Source of the DNA: FEN-1219 sp963817615 | GTDB taxonomy: Bacteria > Pseudomonadota > Gammaproteobacteria > Steroidobacterales > Rariloculaceae | Reading direction: 5' to 3' | Length of the DNA: 64,000 bases | Assembly: GCA_963817615.1 (NCBI GenBank) | Contig: CAWFPH010000002.1 | Span: forward strand, 1,922,001 to 1,986,000 | In this document: one piece after another, positions 24,493-32,373 of the stretch | How positions within the stretch are numbered: position 1 is the first letter of the stretch | How the letters are laid out: the number at the start of each line of letters is the position of its first letter | Translations under genes and position numbers: made by a program | Notes under the pieces: model-generated | Database searches by the model: none | What the model was told of the DNA's origin: nothing | Seen by the model: the letters and a program-made list of their open reading frames with translations, nothing else

Positions 24493-25730
24493 CGGACGAT
24501 TCGAGGCCGCGGACGCTCGAGCAAGCGCTCGCGGCGCTCGAGCGCGCCGAAGCGCGGATCCGCGAGCTCGAGGAGGACGACGACCGCTTGCGGCATCTCG
24601 AGACGGCGCTGCGCACGAGCGAGGCGCGCTTCAAGATGCTCGCGGCGGGCGTCCCGAACCACCTACTGTTCCTCGATCGCTCGCTCAACATCGAATTCGC
24701 GAACGACGTGTTCCTGGAGGCGGCCGGCTGGTCGGAACAAACCGCTCGCGGGCGCCACATCTCCGAGATCGTCGGCGCCGAGCGTTATCTCGAGCGTCGC
24801 GAGTACTATCAGCGGGCGCTTGCCGGCGAGATCGTGACGTACGAGTCCACCGGAGCGGCCGGCAGCGAATCCGGCTACTTCCGCTTCTCGTACCGCCCGA
24901 GCTTCGACGACGCCGGCAACGTGCGCGGCATCTTCTCGATGGCCGCCGACATCACGGAGCGGCGCAGGGCGGAGCTGGAGCTCGAGGCGAAGCAGGCCGA
25001 GCTGCTGCGTTCGAACCAGGATCTCGAGCAGTTCGCGTACGTCGCGTCGCACGACTTGAAGGCACCGCTTCGCGCGATCGAGCTGCTCGCCCAGTGGATC
25101 ACGGAAGGTCTTGCCGGCTTCGACGCGAACAACGTGCCGCAGAACCTCGCACTGCTCGCGCGCCGCACGCAGCGGCTGAGCCGGCTGCTCGACGACCTGC
25201 TCGCGTATTCGCGAGCCGGCCGCAAGGTCGGCGATTACCGGCAGACCGATACGCGTGCGCTGCTGCTCGACACGATCCAGCTGCTGAACCCGCCCCAATC
25301 GATCGACGTGGCGCTGCAGGGCGAGTTTCCGACTTTCGCCACCTACCCCGCGCCCCTCGAGCAGGTGTTTCGGAATTTGATCGGCAACGCGATCAAGCAT
25401 CATCCCGGGCCGGCCGGCCGTGTGAGCCTCAGCTGCGAAGAGCATCCGGAACACTATCTGTTCGCCGTGCAGGACGATGGCGACGGCATTCCGCAGCAAT
25501 ACGCGGATCGAGTGTTCGAGATGTTTCAGACGCTCAAGCCGCGCGATCAGATCGAAGGCAGCGGCATGGGCCTCGCAATCGTGGCTCGAATCGTGTCCTG
25601 GCAGCGCGGCCGCGTCTGGTTCGAGCCGGGCGCGGAGGGCCGCGGCACCGTGTTCAAGTTCGAATGGCGGAAGGGCAACCCGCTGGCGCCCGCGATGGAG
25701 GACAAAGCATGCCTAGCAGCAAGGTCGTGA
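24489..25730 (+). CDS. PAS-domain histidine kinase
   Basis: A 413-residue soluble sensor kinase. A coiled-coil stretch (residues 8-45, ERAEARIRELEEDDDRLRHLE) leads to a PAS domain (about 45-160, ending in ADITERRR), then a dimerisation/HisKA helix with phospho-acceptor His188 (YVASHDLKAPLRA) and a HATPase domain with NLIGNAIKHH, DDGDGIP and GSGMGLAIV boxes. No membrane segment is present. The type is common in bacteriophytochrome-like cascades, where the partner is a small receiver protein; such a gene follows directly. ATGA overlap upstream, 22-bp overlap downstream. Confidence 0.93.
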   Translation: MTDDSRPRTLEQALAALERAEARIRELEEDDDRLRHLETALRTSEARFKMLAAGVPNHLLFLDRSLNIEFANDVFLEAAGWSEQTARGRHISEIVGAERYLERREYYQRALAGEIVTYESTGAAGSESGYFRFSYRPSFDDAGNVRGIFSMAADITERRRAELELEAKQAELLRSNQDLEQFAYVASHDLKAPLRAIELLAQWITEGLAGFDANNVPQNLALLARRTQRLSRLLDDLLAYSRAGRKVGDYRQTDTRALLLDTIQLLNPPQSIDVALQGEFPTFATYPAPLEQVFRNLIGNAIKHHPGPAGRVSLSCEEHPEHYLFAVQDDGDGIPQQYADRVFEMFQTLKPRDQIEGSGMGLAIVARIVSWQRGRVWFEPGAEGRGTVFKFEWRKGNPLAPAMEDKACLAARS

Positions 25731-26128
25731 CGATTTTGCTCGTCGAGGACGACGACGTGGACGTTCAGGCGCTGCGCCGGGCGTTCGACAAGCTCAAGAT
25801 CGCGAATCCGCTCGTCGTCGTGCGCGACGGCGTCGAGGCGTGGGAGAAGATGTCGAGCCTACCGCGGCCGAACCTCGTGATCACCGACATCAACATGCCG
25901 CGCATGAACGGCATCGAGTTCCTGCGCAAGCTGCGGCATAGCGAGGAATACCGCGACTCGATCGTGTTCGTGCTCACGACTTCGAACGACGAGCAGGACA
26001 AGATCGACGCCTATCACCTGAACGTCGCCGGCTACATGCTGAAGTCCGACATGGGCACGAGCTTCACGCGTGCGATCGCACTGATCGAGAACTACTGGAA
26101 GGTCGTCGAGTTCCCGGGCGCGGCCTGA
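25709..26128 (+). CDS. Single-domain response regulator (Rcp1/CheY-like)
   Basis: A 139-residue stand-alone receiver: LLVEDDDVDVQALRRAF with the acidic cluster, phospho-acceptor Asp60 in VITDINMPRMNG, LTTSNDEQD and the Lys in YMLKSD. The form matches the Rcp1-type regulators paired with phytochrome-like kinases. The start lies inside the kinase gene, with GGAGG seven bases upstream of the ATG. Last gene of the three-gene cassette; it probably receives the phosphoryl group from the adjacent kinase and may pass it on or act by protein contact. Confidence 0.92.
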   Translation: MPSSKVVTILLVEDDDVDVQALRRAFDKLKIANPLVVVRDGVEAWEKMSSLPRPNLVITDINMPRMNGIEFLRKLRHSEEYRDSIVFVLTTSNDEQDKIDAYHLNVAGYMLKSDMGTSFTRAIALIENYWKVVEFPGAA

Positions 26129-26217
26129 TCGGCCCACGCCCACGAGCGGCGGGCCGAGCGCAGGCCGCGATGTGCTATCGTCGCCCGACAACGACCAACC
26201 GGGCGGGGGTGGACGCC

Positions 26218-27258
26218 ATGCATCTCGTTCGCTGCGGCGGTGCGCTCGGCGCGCACGCCGCGATTGCCGCGGTCGTGCTCGCGTTCGCGCCGGCGGCGGC
26301 GACGGCCGCGAGCCTGATCGAAGAGCTCGACTGGGCCTATGCGATCGGTCAGCAGACGCCCGCGCCGGCAGCGCCTGCGGCGGCTGCCGCCGCGCCCGTG
26401 CCGGCACCCGACGTCATGCCGCGCTCGCTGCCGGGGGCCGCGCAGACCTTCACGCTCGACCAGATTCGCAACCGCTTCGGTCCCGCGGACTGGTTTCCGG
26501 CGGATCACCCGAGCATGCCGCAGGTCATCGCCACGGGCCGCGAGCAGGCGGGCATCTGGGCGTGCTCGCTGTGTCACTATCCGAACGGCCGGGGCCGTCC
26601 GGAGAACGCGGGCGTCGCGGGACTCGCGCGCGGCTATATCGTGCAGCAGCTCGAGGACTTCAAGAATGGGCTGCGCGGCAGCGCCGACGCCCGGAAGTCG
26701 AACACCGCTCTCATGGCGGCGTTCGCGCACGCAATGACCGAGGCGGAGATCGCGCAGGCCGCGGACTATTTCAGCGCGATCCGATGGGCGCCGTGGATCA
26801 AGGTCGTCGAATCCGAGACCGCGCCCAAGACCCGCGTGCAGGGCGGCATGTATCTCACGCTCGACGGCGCAGCCGCGGGCACCGAGCCGCTCGGCCACAG
26901 GATCGTCGAGACGCCGGACGATGCGCGATTCACCGAGCAGCTCCGCAACCCGCACTCCGGCTTCACTGCCTACGTGCCGCGCGGCTCGATCGCCCGCGGC
27001 CGAGCGCTCGCGACGAGCGGCGCCGGCAGGACCACGGCCTGTAAGGTGTGTCACGGTGAGAATCTCGACGGTCTTGCGCTCGTGCCGACGCTGCGCGGAC
27101 GCTCGCCGAGCTACATCGCTCGGCAGCTTGCGGACTTCAAGCTCGGCACGCGCCACGGCGTGTGGGCGCCGCTGATGGTGCCCGTCGTCGCGAACCTCAC
27201 GGCCGACGACATCGTAAGCCTGTCGGCCTACCTCGCGTCGCTGCCGCCCGGCTCGTAG
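26218..27258 (+). CDS. Dihaem cytochrome c, periplasmic
   Basis: A 346-residue exported protein: signal peptide (IAAVVLAFAPAAATA), a Pro/Ala-rich linker (48-66), and two class I cytochrome c domains with haem sites CSLCH (116-120) and CKVCH (275-279). Each domain ends with the YIVQQLEDFKNG / YIARQLADFKLG block, so they are internal duplicates, as in c4-type or CccA-like cytochromes that pass electrons to terminal oxidases or dehydrogenases. An extended -10 (TGCTATCGT, 26173-26181) precedes the gene. The transporter gene follows 21 bp downstream. Confidence 0.9.
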   Translation: MHLVRCGGALGAHAAIAAVVLAFAPAAATAASLIEELDWAYAIGQQTPAPAAPAAAAAAPVPAPDVMPRSLPGAAQTFTLDQIRNRFGPADWFPADHPSMPQVIATGREQAGIWACSLCHYPNGRGRPENAGVAGLARGYIVQQLEDFKNGLRGSADARKSNTALMAAFAHAMTEAEIAQAADYFSAIRWAPWIKVVESETAPKTRVQGGMYLTLDGAAAGTEPLGHRIVETPDDARFTEQLRNPHSGFTAYVPRGSIARGRALATSGAGRTTACKVCHGENLDGLALVPTLRGRSPSYIARQLADFKLGTRHGVWAPLMVPVVANLTADDIVSLSAYLASLPPGS

Positions 27259-27279
27259 CAGCGGGCGCGAGACGGCGCC

Positions 27280-29055
27280 ATGTCGATCCCACAGCTCTAC
27301 GCGTCCGCGCTGCTTGCGTTCGCGCTCGTGATGTTCGGTTGGGGCCGGTGGCGGCACGACATCGTCGCGCTCCTCGTGCTCCTGCTCGCGGTAGCGGGCG
27401 GTCTCGTGCCGGCTGCCGCCGCGTTCTCGGGCTTCGGTCATCCCGCCGTGATCACGGTGATCGCGGTGCTGATCTTGAGCTACGCACTCGAGTCGACCGG
27501 GGCAATCGGCGCGGTCGCGAAGCGGCTCGCGATCGATCAGCCGTCGCTCGGGCGCCAAGTGGCGCTCTACTGCGCGCTGGGCGCCGTGCTGTCGGCGTTC
27601 GTGAACAACGTCGGTGCGCTCGCAATGCTGATGCCGCTCGCGATCGCGACCGCGCGCCGGCACTCGCTGCCCTCGAGCGCGATTCTGATGCCGCTCGCAT
27701 TCGCGACGATGCTCGGCGGCATGACCACTTTGATCGGCACGCCGCCGAACATCATCGTCTCCACGTTTCGGCGCGATGCCGGCGGCACGCCGTTCGGGCT
27801 GTTCGATTTTTCGCCGGTGGGCGTCGCGGTCGCGGCCGTGGGGCTTGCGTTCCTCGCGCTCGTCGGCTGGCGGTTGTTGCCGCGCGACCGCAAGGGCGTC
27901 GAGACGTTCGCCGAGGTCGGCGAGTACATGGCCGAGCTGCATCTCGCGGACGGCGCGGAGCTCGTGGGCCGCGGCGTGAGCGACGTCGCGAAGGATCTCG
28001 AGTCGCGCGACGTGCAGCTGCTCGGCGTGCTGCGCGGCGAGGAATGGACGCCGCGGCTCACGCGTTGGGCGCGCGTGCAGGCGACCGACGTGCTGCTCGT
28101 GCAGGGTGCGCCGAAGGCACTCGCTGCGCTGCAAGGTTGGCTCGGCGCCTCGCTCGGCTCGCCCGAGCACTTGGCCGCTATGTTGAAGCCCGCGGACACG
28201 ACGCTCGCGGAGGTCGTGCTGCGGCCGTACTCCCGCCCGATCGGCTCGACACCGGAAGAGCTGCGGATGCGCTCGCGCTACCGCGTGAATCTGCTAGGCG
28301 TCGCGCGGCAGGGCGCGCGCCACTACGGCACGCTCAAGTCGTTTCGGTTCGATGCGGGCGACGTGCTGCTGCTCCAAGGCGCGCCGGCCGACGTGGCCGA
28401 CGCAGTGGCGGAGTTCGACGCGCTGCCGCTCGGCGATCGGCTGCTCGAGATCCATCGTCCCCGCGCGGCGTACCTCGCGGCCGGCACCTTCGCGATCGCG
28501 CTCGTCGCGATCGGCGTGGGCGCGGCGCAGCCGGCGATCGCGATGGCCTCGGCCGTCGCCGTGCTGCTCGTGCTGCGCGTGCTGAGCCCGCGCGGCGCGT
28601 ATGCGGCGCTCGACGGCTCGGTGATCGTGGTGCTCGGTGCGCTGCTGCCGCTCGGTCAGGCGCTGCAGACGATCGGCTGGACCGAGATGATCGGCAAGGG
28701 TCTGCTCGCGCTCACGGGCGGTCAGCCGGCGGTCGTGTCGCTCGCGCTCGTGCTCGTCGTCACGATGTTCCTGTCGGACCTCATCAACAACGCTGCCACG
28801 GCCGTCGTGATGGCGCCGATCGCCGCAAGCGCGGCCGCGGCGCTCGGCGTGAGCCCGGATCCGTTCTTGATGGCCGTCGCGATCGGTGCGTCGTGCGCGT
28901 TCCTCACGCCCATCGGCCATCAGAACAACTTGCTCGTAATGGGCCCGGGGGGATACCGGTTCGGCGACTATTGGCGCGTGGGATTGCCGCTCGAGGTGCT
29001 GATCGCCGTCGCCGCGATCGCGCTGCTACCGCGCGTCTGGCCGTTCACGCCCTGA
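27280..29055 (+). CDS. SLC13/DASS-type permease with two TrkA-C (RCK_C) domains
   Basis: A 591-residue inner-membrane transporter. Two sets of ~5-6 helices flank a soluble middle part (about 210-385) with two RCK_C regulatory domains (the second around SRYRVNLLGVARQG...LLLQGAPADV). The paired substrate/Na+ motifs of the divalent anion:Na+ symporter family are present: NNVGALAMLMPLA and IGTPPNIIV in the first half, NNAATAVVMAPIA and TPIGHQNNLLVMGPGGY in the second. Members with central RCK domains are usually annotated as sulfate or dicarboxylate carriers; the substrate here is open. Likely in one transcript with the cytochrome. Confidence 0.9.
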   Translation: MSIPQLYASALLAFALVMFGWGRWRHDIVALLVLLLAVAGGLVPAAAAFSGFGHPAVITVIAVLILSYALESTGAIGAVAKRLAIDQPSLGRQVALYCALGAVLSAFVNNVGALAMLMPLAIATARRHSLPSSAILMPLAFATMLGGMTTLIGTPPNIIVSTFRRDAGGTPFGLFDFSPVGVAVAAVGLAFLALVGWRLLPRDRKGVETFAEVGEYMAELHLADGAELVGRGVSDVAKDLESRDVQLLGVLRGEEWTPRLTRWARVQATDVLLVQGAPKALAALQGWLGASLGSPEHLAAMLKPADTTLAEVVLRPYSRPIGSTPEELRMRSRYRVNLLGVARQGARHYGTLKSFRFDAGDVLLLQGAPADVADAVAEFDALPLGDRLLEIHRPRAAYLAAGTFAIALVAIGVGAAQPAIAMASAVAVLLVLRVLSPRGAYAALDGSVIVVLGALLPLGQALQTIGWTEMIGKGLLALTGGQPAVVSLALVLVVTMFLSDLINNAATAVVMAPIAASAAAALGVSPDPFLMAVAIGASCAFLTPIGHQNNLLVMGPGGYRFGDYWRVGLPLEVLIAVAAIALLPRVWPFTP

Positions 29056-29142
29056 GGCGCGACGCAGGGGTCCGCGCCTTGCGCGGCCCGCGCGCGCCGT
29101 ACCCGTGCGGCGAGCATGCGGCGGCGCGCGCAGCGCCGCCTA

Positions 29143-29658
29143 TCAGCGGGCGACACGGCGGCCTCCGCGCGCCCGGCCCGTGGGCTCATTGCGTGCGAGC
29201 TCGTCGAGCAGCGCATCGATGCGCCGCACGAGCGCCGGCAACGCAACGCGCGGGGGCGTGACGTCGAGATCGCCCACGTTCCAATATTCGACGCGGCTCG
29301 CGTGCTCGGGCCAAGCGGCGCCGACGAGCGGCCGATGCTCGGCAGCGTGCACGGCGATCACGCGCTCGGTCGTCCGCCAGTCGAATGCCGTGACCGCGAG
29401 CGGCAGGCGCAGCGAGTTCACGGGCCGAATCCGCTGCTTGTGCAGGAAGTCGAGCGCGAGCGGGCTCATCGGGCCATGGTTCAAGGCCGCGGGCTCGGCG
29501 TGCAGCGCGCGCGAGAAGCCGTGCCATGGCAGGCGCTCGCGGGCGGCACCATGGTTGAACAGCTCCTCGCAAAATCGACTGCGGTAGTAGTTTGCCGTGC
29601 ACAAAAACAGCACGCGGCGCAGGCCGGTGTCGGCTGCAAGCGACGCTGCGACGCCCAT
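29143..29658 (-). CDS. Low-molecular-weight phosphatase-like protein
   Basis: A 171-residue cytoplasmic protein. VLFLCTANYYRSR near the N-terminus is the CX5R P-loop of low-molecular-weight protein tyrosine phosphatases and arsenate reductases (Cys at about position 20, Arg at 26). The catalytic Asp-Pro of classical LMW-PTPs is not evident in the C-terminal half; WNVGDLDV may take that place. A phosphatase-like role is therefore likely, substrate unknown. Start 63 bp from a small inverted repeat. Confidence 0.75.
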   Translation of the reverse strand: MGVAASLAADTGLRRVLFLCTANYYRSRFCEELFNHGAARERLPWHGFSRALHAEPAALNHGPMSPLALDFLHKQRIRPVNSLRLPLAVTAFDWRTTERVIAVHAAEHRPLVGAAWPEHASRVEYWNVGDLDVTPPRVALPALVRRIDALLDELARNEPTGRARGGRRVAR

Positions 29659-29699
29659 CAGTCCGTCCCTCGACTCGACGATGCGGGAAGGTTAGCCGC

Positions 29700-29719
29700 T
29701 CAAGATGAATCTTTCTTGA
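29700..29719. repeat. Inverted repeat between the phosphatase and the AIM24 remnant
   Basis: TCAAGA and TCTTGA are perfect 6-base arms around an 8-base A/T-rich spacer. It sits upstream of the divergent phosphatase gene and the AIM24 remnant and may be a former operator or part of their promoters. Confidence 0.35.
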
Positions 29720-29721
29720 AC

Positions 29722-30043
29722 ATGAGGGCTGTAGGTTCGTGCCGTGCGCCTCACGAAATCGACTACGCGATCGGCGGCCACGAGATGCAGTTCGTCGAGA
29801 GCGAGCTCGACCCCCGCGAACGCGCCGTCGCGGCGGCGAAGGGCGGTCGACCGGCATCGCGTTTCAGAAGCGCATGCTCACGGGGCTCTTCGGCGGCGCA
29901 GGCTTCATCATGCAGACGCTCGAAGGCGACGGGCTCATGTTCGTGCATGCGGGCGGGACGCTGCTCGAGCGCGAGCTCCAGCCCCGCGAGGGGCTGCACG
30001 TCGCGACACCGGCGGCCTCGTCCGGCTGCTCCGCGGCGACTAG
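29722..30043 (+). pseudogene. Remnant of an AIM24/TIGR00266-family gene
   Basis: Two recognisable blocks of an AIM24-family protein survive in different frames. Frame one starts at ATG 29722 and reads HEIDYAIGGHEMQFVESEL, the family's N-terminus. From about 29853 the next frame reads STGIAFQKRMLTGLFGGAG, FIMQTLEGDGLMFVHAGGT and LLERELQPREG, a block normally ~90 residues further on. Near 30005 the frame shifts again (DTGGLVRLLRGD, stop 30041-30043). The central part and the C-terminal half are missing. The junction lies at an Ala-Ala-Lys-Gly coding stretch that resembles both breakpoints, suggesting a deletion between short similar sequences. No product is expected. Confidence 0.8.
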
Positions 30044-30081
30044 GGGCGCCGCGCCGATGGCCCGCGCGGCACCGGATGCCG

Positions 30082-30408
30082 CTACGGCAGCGAGCCGCCC
30101 GGCGCGATCAGCACCTCGGTACGCGCGGCGGCCGCGTCGCGCAGCAGCTCGAGCAGCGGAAACGCGCGCCGACCGAGCGGCACGGTGCGCTCCTCGTCCT
30201 CGCCGTTCACGGGTGTCGGGCCGGGCGGCGGCTCGGCGGTGGTCTTGATCAGCGCCGCTTCGAGGCGCGACAACGCGAGCGGCACGTCCTCGGCGGCGAG
30301 CGCGGTCGGCAGGTTGCCGCTCAAGCCCGCGAGCTTCAGGAGCTCGATGGCGACGTCGCCGAACATCGTGATGTTCGCGTGGGCCTTCGTGCGAAACGTG
30401 ACGAGCAT
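30082..30408 (-). CDS. DUF1840 family protein
   Basis: A 108-residue protein of the DUF1840 family, recognised by MLVTFRTKAHANITMFGDVA at the start, the AEDVPLALSRLEAAL centre and the RRAFPLLELLRDAAA end. Function unknown; it is found mainly in beta- and gammaproteobacteria. A TATAGT -10 box lies only seven bases before the ATG and no ribosome site is visible, so the mRNA is probably leaderless. Confidence 0.88.
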   Translation of the reverse strand: MLVTFRTKAHANITMFGDVAIELLKLAGLSGNLPTALAAEDVPLALSRLEAALIKTTAEPPPGPTPVNGEDEERTVPLGRRAFPLLELLRDAAAARTEVLIAPGGSLP

Positions 30409-30415
30409 CGACCCG

Positions 30416-30421
30416 ACTATA
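30416..30421 (-). promoter_or_regulatory. -10 box giving a leaderless DUF1840 mRNA
   Basis: Minus-strand TATAGT followed by seven bases and the DUF1840 ATG. Transcription would begin at or one base before the start codon. No good -35 is seen. Confidence 0.5.
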
Positions 30422-30450
30422 CGGCGAGCGCGGACCCGAATACAGCGCGC

Positions 30451-30810
30451 CTAAGCCTTCCGACTGTCCTCGTCGAGCGCCTTGTCGACGCCGGCGTAGC
30501 CGGGCGCGGGCTCGCGAATCGCGGTCTTGGCGCTCCTTTTGCGCTTCTTGGTTGCCTTGGCCGCACCCGCAGCCGCCCACTTCGCGTCGGCATTTGCCGG
30601 CGGCTTGTCGGGCAACGTGCTCGCGGGCGGATCGCTCGCGGGGAAAGATTCCCTCGCGGCCTCGTCGACCGTTCGCGACGCGCTCTTCTGCTCGCCCTGG
30701 AGCCGTCGCTCGGCCGCAAACCAATCCTCATCGGCGCGGCCTTCCGGTCGCCCCCGCTCTTCCCAAAGCCGGTACGCCAGCTTGCGCACGGCTTCCCGAT
30801 CGAGCTGCAT
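30451..30810 (-). CDS. DUF2934 family protein
   Basis: A 119-residue cytoplasmic protein. Residues 5-35 are the DUF2934 helix pair (VRKLAYRLWEERGRPEGRADEDWFAAE). The middle has the ARESFPASDPPAST motif often found in small stress-type proteins, and residues 75-119 are Lys/Ala-rich and likely disordered. Function unknown. AGGAGG precedes the ATG. Confidence 0.85.
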   Translation of the reverse strand: MQLDREAVRKLAYRLWEERGRPEGRADEDWFAAERRLQGEQKSASRTVDEAARESFPASDPPASTLPDKPPANADAKWAAAGAAKATKKRKRSAKTAIREPAPGYAGVDKALDEDSRKA

Positions 30811-31162
30811 GCTCAGTACCTCCTATCGCGAACCTCGGCAGACGCCACGCGCCGTTCCACGGATACCGACGTATCGCCGGCCGGCGCTCCTACCTGAACC
30901 GTGATCTCGGACTGCGCTATAAGTTCAATCGCGCTCGCTGCGCCGCCGTGCTTGCGCCGGGCGGCCTCCCGTCGTCGAGCGCGGGGGGCGCCGACGTACG
31001 GCCGCGACCACGCACCGAACAGGGGCGCGTGCCGCCGACCGACTCGATTCTGCATCGCCACATCCCGGGTCAATCCCGATGCGGAGAGGATGCAAGAGCC
31101 GAGCCAGCAGCATCGGCGCTGCGGGCCTTCGGCGTCCGGGGATTAGCGTTCCGGCGAGCGGG
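30811..31162. other. Intergenic region, no gene recognised
   Basis: 352 bp. A minus-strand frame (30813-31073) is open but strongly Arg-rich and matches nothing I know. GCTATAAG at about 30917-30924 is an isolated A/T-rich patch that could serve a promoter. Otherwise nothing seen. Confidence 0.4.
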
Positions 31163-31402
31163 CTAAGCGACGAATCGCGTCGCGACCAAAGCGACGAACG
31201 ACAGCGCGATCAGCGCGATGCCCGACGCCTGGATGGCGGCTCGATAGCCGGCCGGAGACAGCATGAACACCGAGCCGTCGATCGTTTCGGTGTATTGCTG
31301 AATTTTGTCCGGCCATTTTCGTAGCGCGTATCCGGCGAGGAATGAAAGAAAGGATACGGTGACCAGCGTCGCGATCGCGACGGTTCCGGCGGCCTCGGGC
31401 AT
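31163..31402 (-). CDS. Small membrane protein, two transmembrane helices
   Basis: A 79-residue protein with helix 1 at 5-25 (VAIATLVTVSFLSFLAGYAL), a polar loop (RKWPDKIQQYTETIDGSVF) and helix 2 at 54-75 (IALIALSFVALVATRF). The ATG at 31402 is preceded by GAGGT at ten bases; longer in-frame starts add unconserved Arg/Pro-rich sequence. I do not recognise a family. Not obviously linked to its neighbours. Confidence 0.6.
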   Translation of the reverse strand: MPEAAGTVAIATLVTVSFLSFLAGYALRKWPDKIQQYTETIDGSVFMLSPAGYRAAIQASGIALIALSFVALVATRFVA

Positions 31403-31695
31403 GACGGGCGTGACCTCGTTATCGAGTTTTTGGAAACGACACGGCGACGTTTGCAACGCCGCCTCGGAGAGTCTCGGTGCGGCGCAGCTTCCAAACCGTG
31501 ATGCGCTCGGCAACTTGGAGCGAATCCGACCGATGCGGCCGGCCGGCCGTGCTGGCATGGATCGTGGACATCAGCGACGCTGCGCAGGTTCAGACGTTTC
31601 GGGCGGCGTCGGGGCCCAGGCGATTAGCCGCCGTTCCGCGCCGCCGGCGGATCCGAGCGCTGCGAGCATGCCGCGAAACGCTTGGAGGTACAAGA

Positions 31696-32349
31696 ATGGG
31701 CGACCCGAAGCCTTCGGCGCGGGGGTTTCTGCCCGAACGGCACTCGCTCGCGGCCGCCCGCCGCGCGGCGGCCGGATGCCGCGGTTGCCCGCTCTGGCGG
31801 CGCGCCACGCAGACCGTTTTCGGCGAGGGGCCCCGCCGGGCATCGTTGCTGTTGGTCGGCGAGATGCCGGGCGACCACGAGGACCTCGAGGGTCGGCCGT
31901 TCGTCGGCCCCGCCGGCCGGCTGCTCGATCGCGCGCTCGAGACGGCCGGCATCGAGCGAGCGGATGCCTACGTCACCAACGTCGTGAAGCATTTCAAATG
32001 GATACCGCGCGGCAAGCGGCGGCTGCATCGCTCGCCGCTCGCTCCGGAGATCGAGGCCTGTTTGCCGTGGCTCGAGCTCGAGCTCGAGCTCGTGCAACCC
32101 AAAGTGCTCGTCTGCCTCGGCGCGACGGCGGCCCGCGCGCTGCTCGGCCGCGAGTTCCGCGTCTCGCGCGATCGCGGGCGATTCGTGCCCTCGGCGCGCG
32201 CGCCGCATGTGACCGCGACGGTGCATCCTTCCGCGCTGCTCAGGATCGCGGACGCGGGCGAGCGCCGTGCGGCGTTCGTGCGCTTCGCGGCGGACTTCGC
32301 GCCGGTGGCGGCTGTGCTCGACCGCGATCGCGCGGCTGCCCACCCGTAA
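31696..32349 (+). CDS. UdgX-type uracil-DNA glycosylase/uracil-DNA binding protein
   Basis: A 217-residue family-4-like UDG with the hallmarks of UdgX: an R-loop KRRLH (107-111) whose His111 aligns with the His that forms the covalent bond to the uracil site in mycobacterial UdgX, FVGPAG (69-74), and HPSALLR (177-183). Four Cys (28, 31, 122, 140) can bind a [4Fe-4S] cluster. Motif A reads GEMPGDHED (55-63), where UdgX proteins normally have GEQPGD, so a usually conserved Gln is Met. The protein should bind uracil-DNA tightly as a suicide-type repair or marking protein. GGAGGT lies seven bases before the ATG. Confidence 0.88.
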   Translation: MGDPKPSARGFLPERHSLAAARRAAAGCRGCPLWRRATQTVFGEGPRRASLLLVGEMPGDHEDLEGRPFVGPAGRLLDRALETAGIERADAYVTNVVKHFKWIPRGKRRLHRSPLAPEIEACLPWLELELELVQPKVLVCLGATAARALLGREFRVSRDRGRFVPSARAPHVTATVHPSALLRIADAGERRAAFVRFAADFAPVAAVLDRDRAAAHP

Positions 32350-32373
32350 ACGAACGCAGGCGGCACGGGCGCA

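Noticed and set aside
30813..31073. 86-codon minus-strand frame in the DUF2934 upstream gap
   Set aside because: Very Arg-rich first half, no ribosome site, no recognisable family; treated as non-coding.
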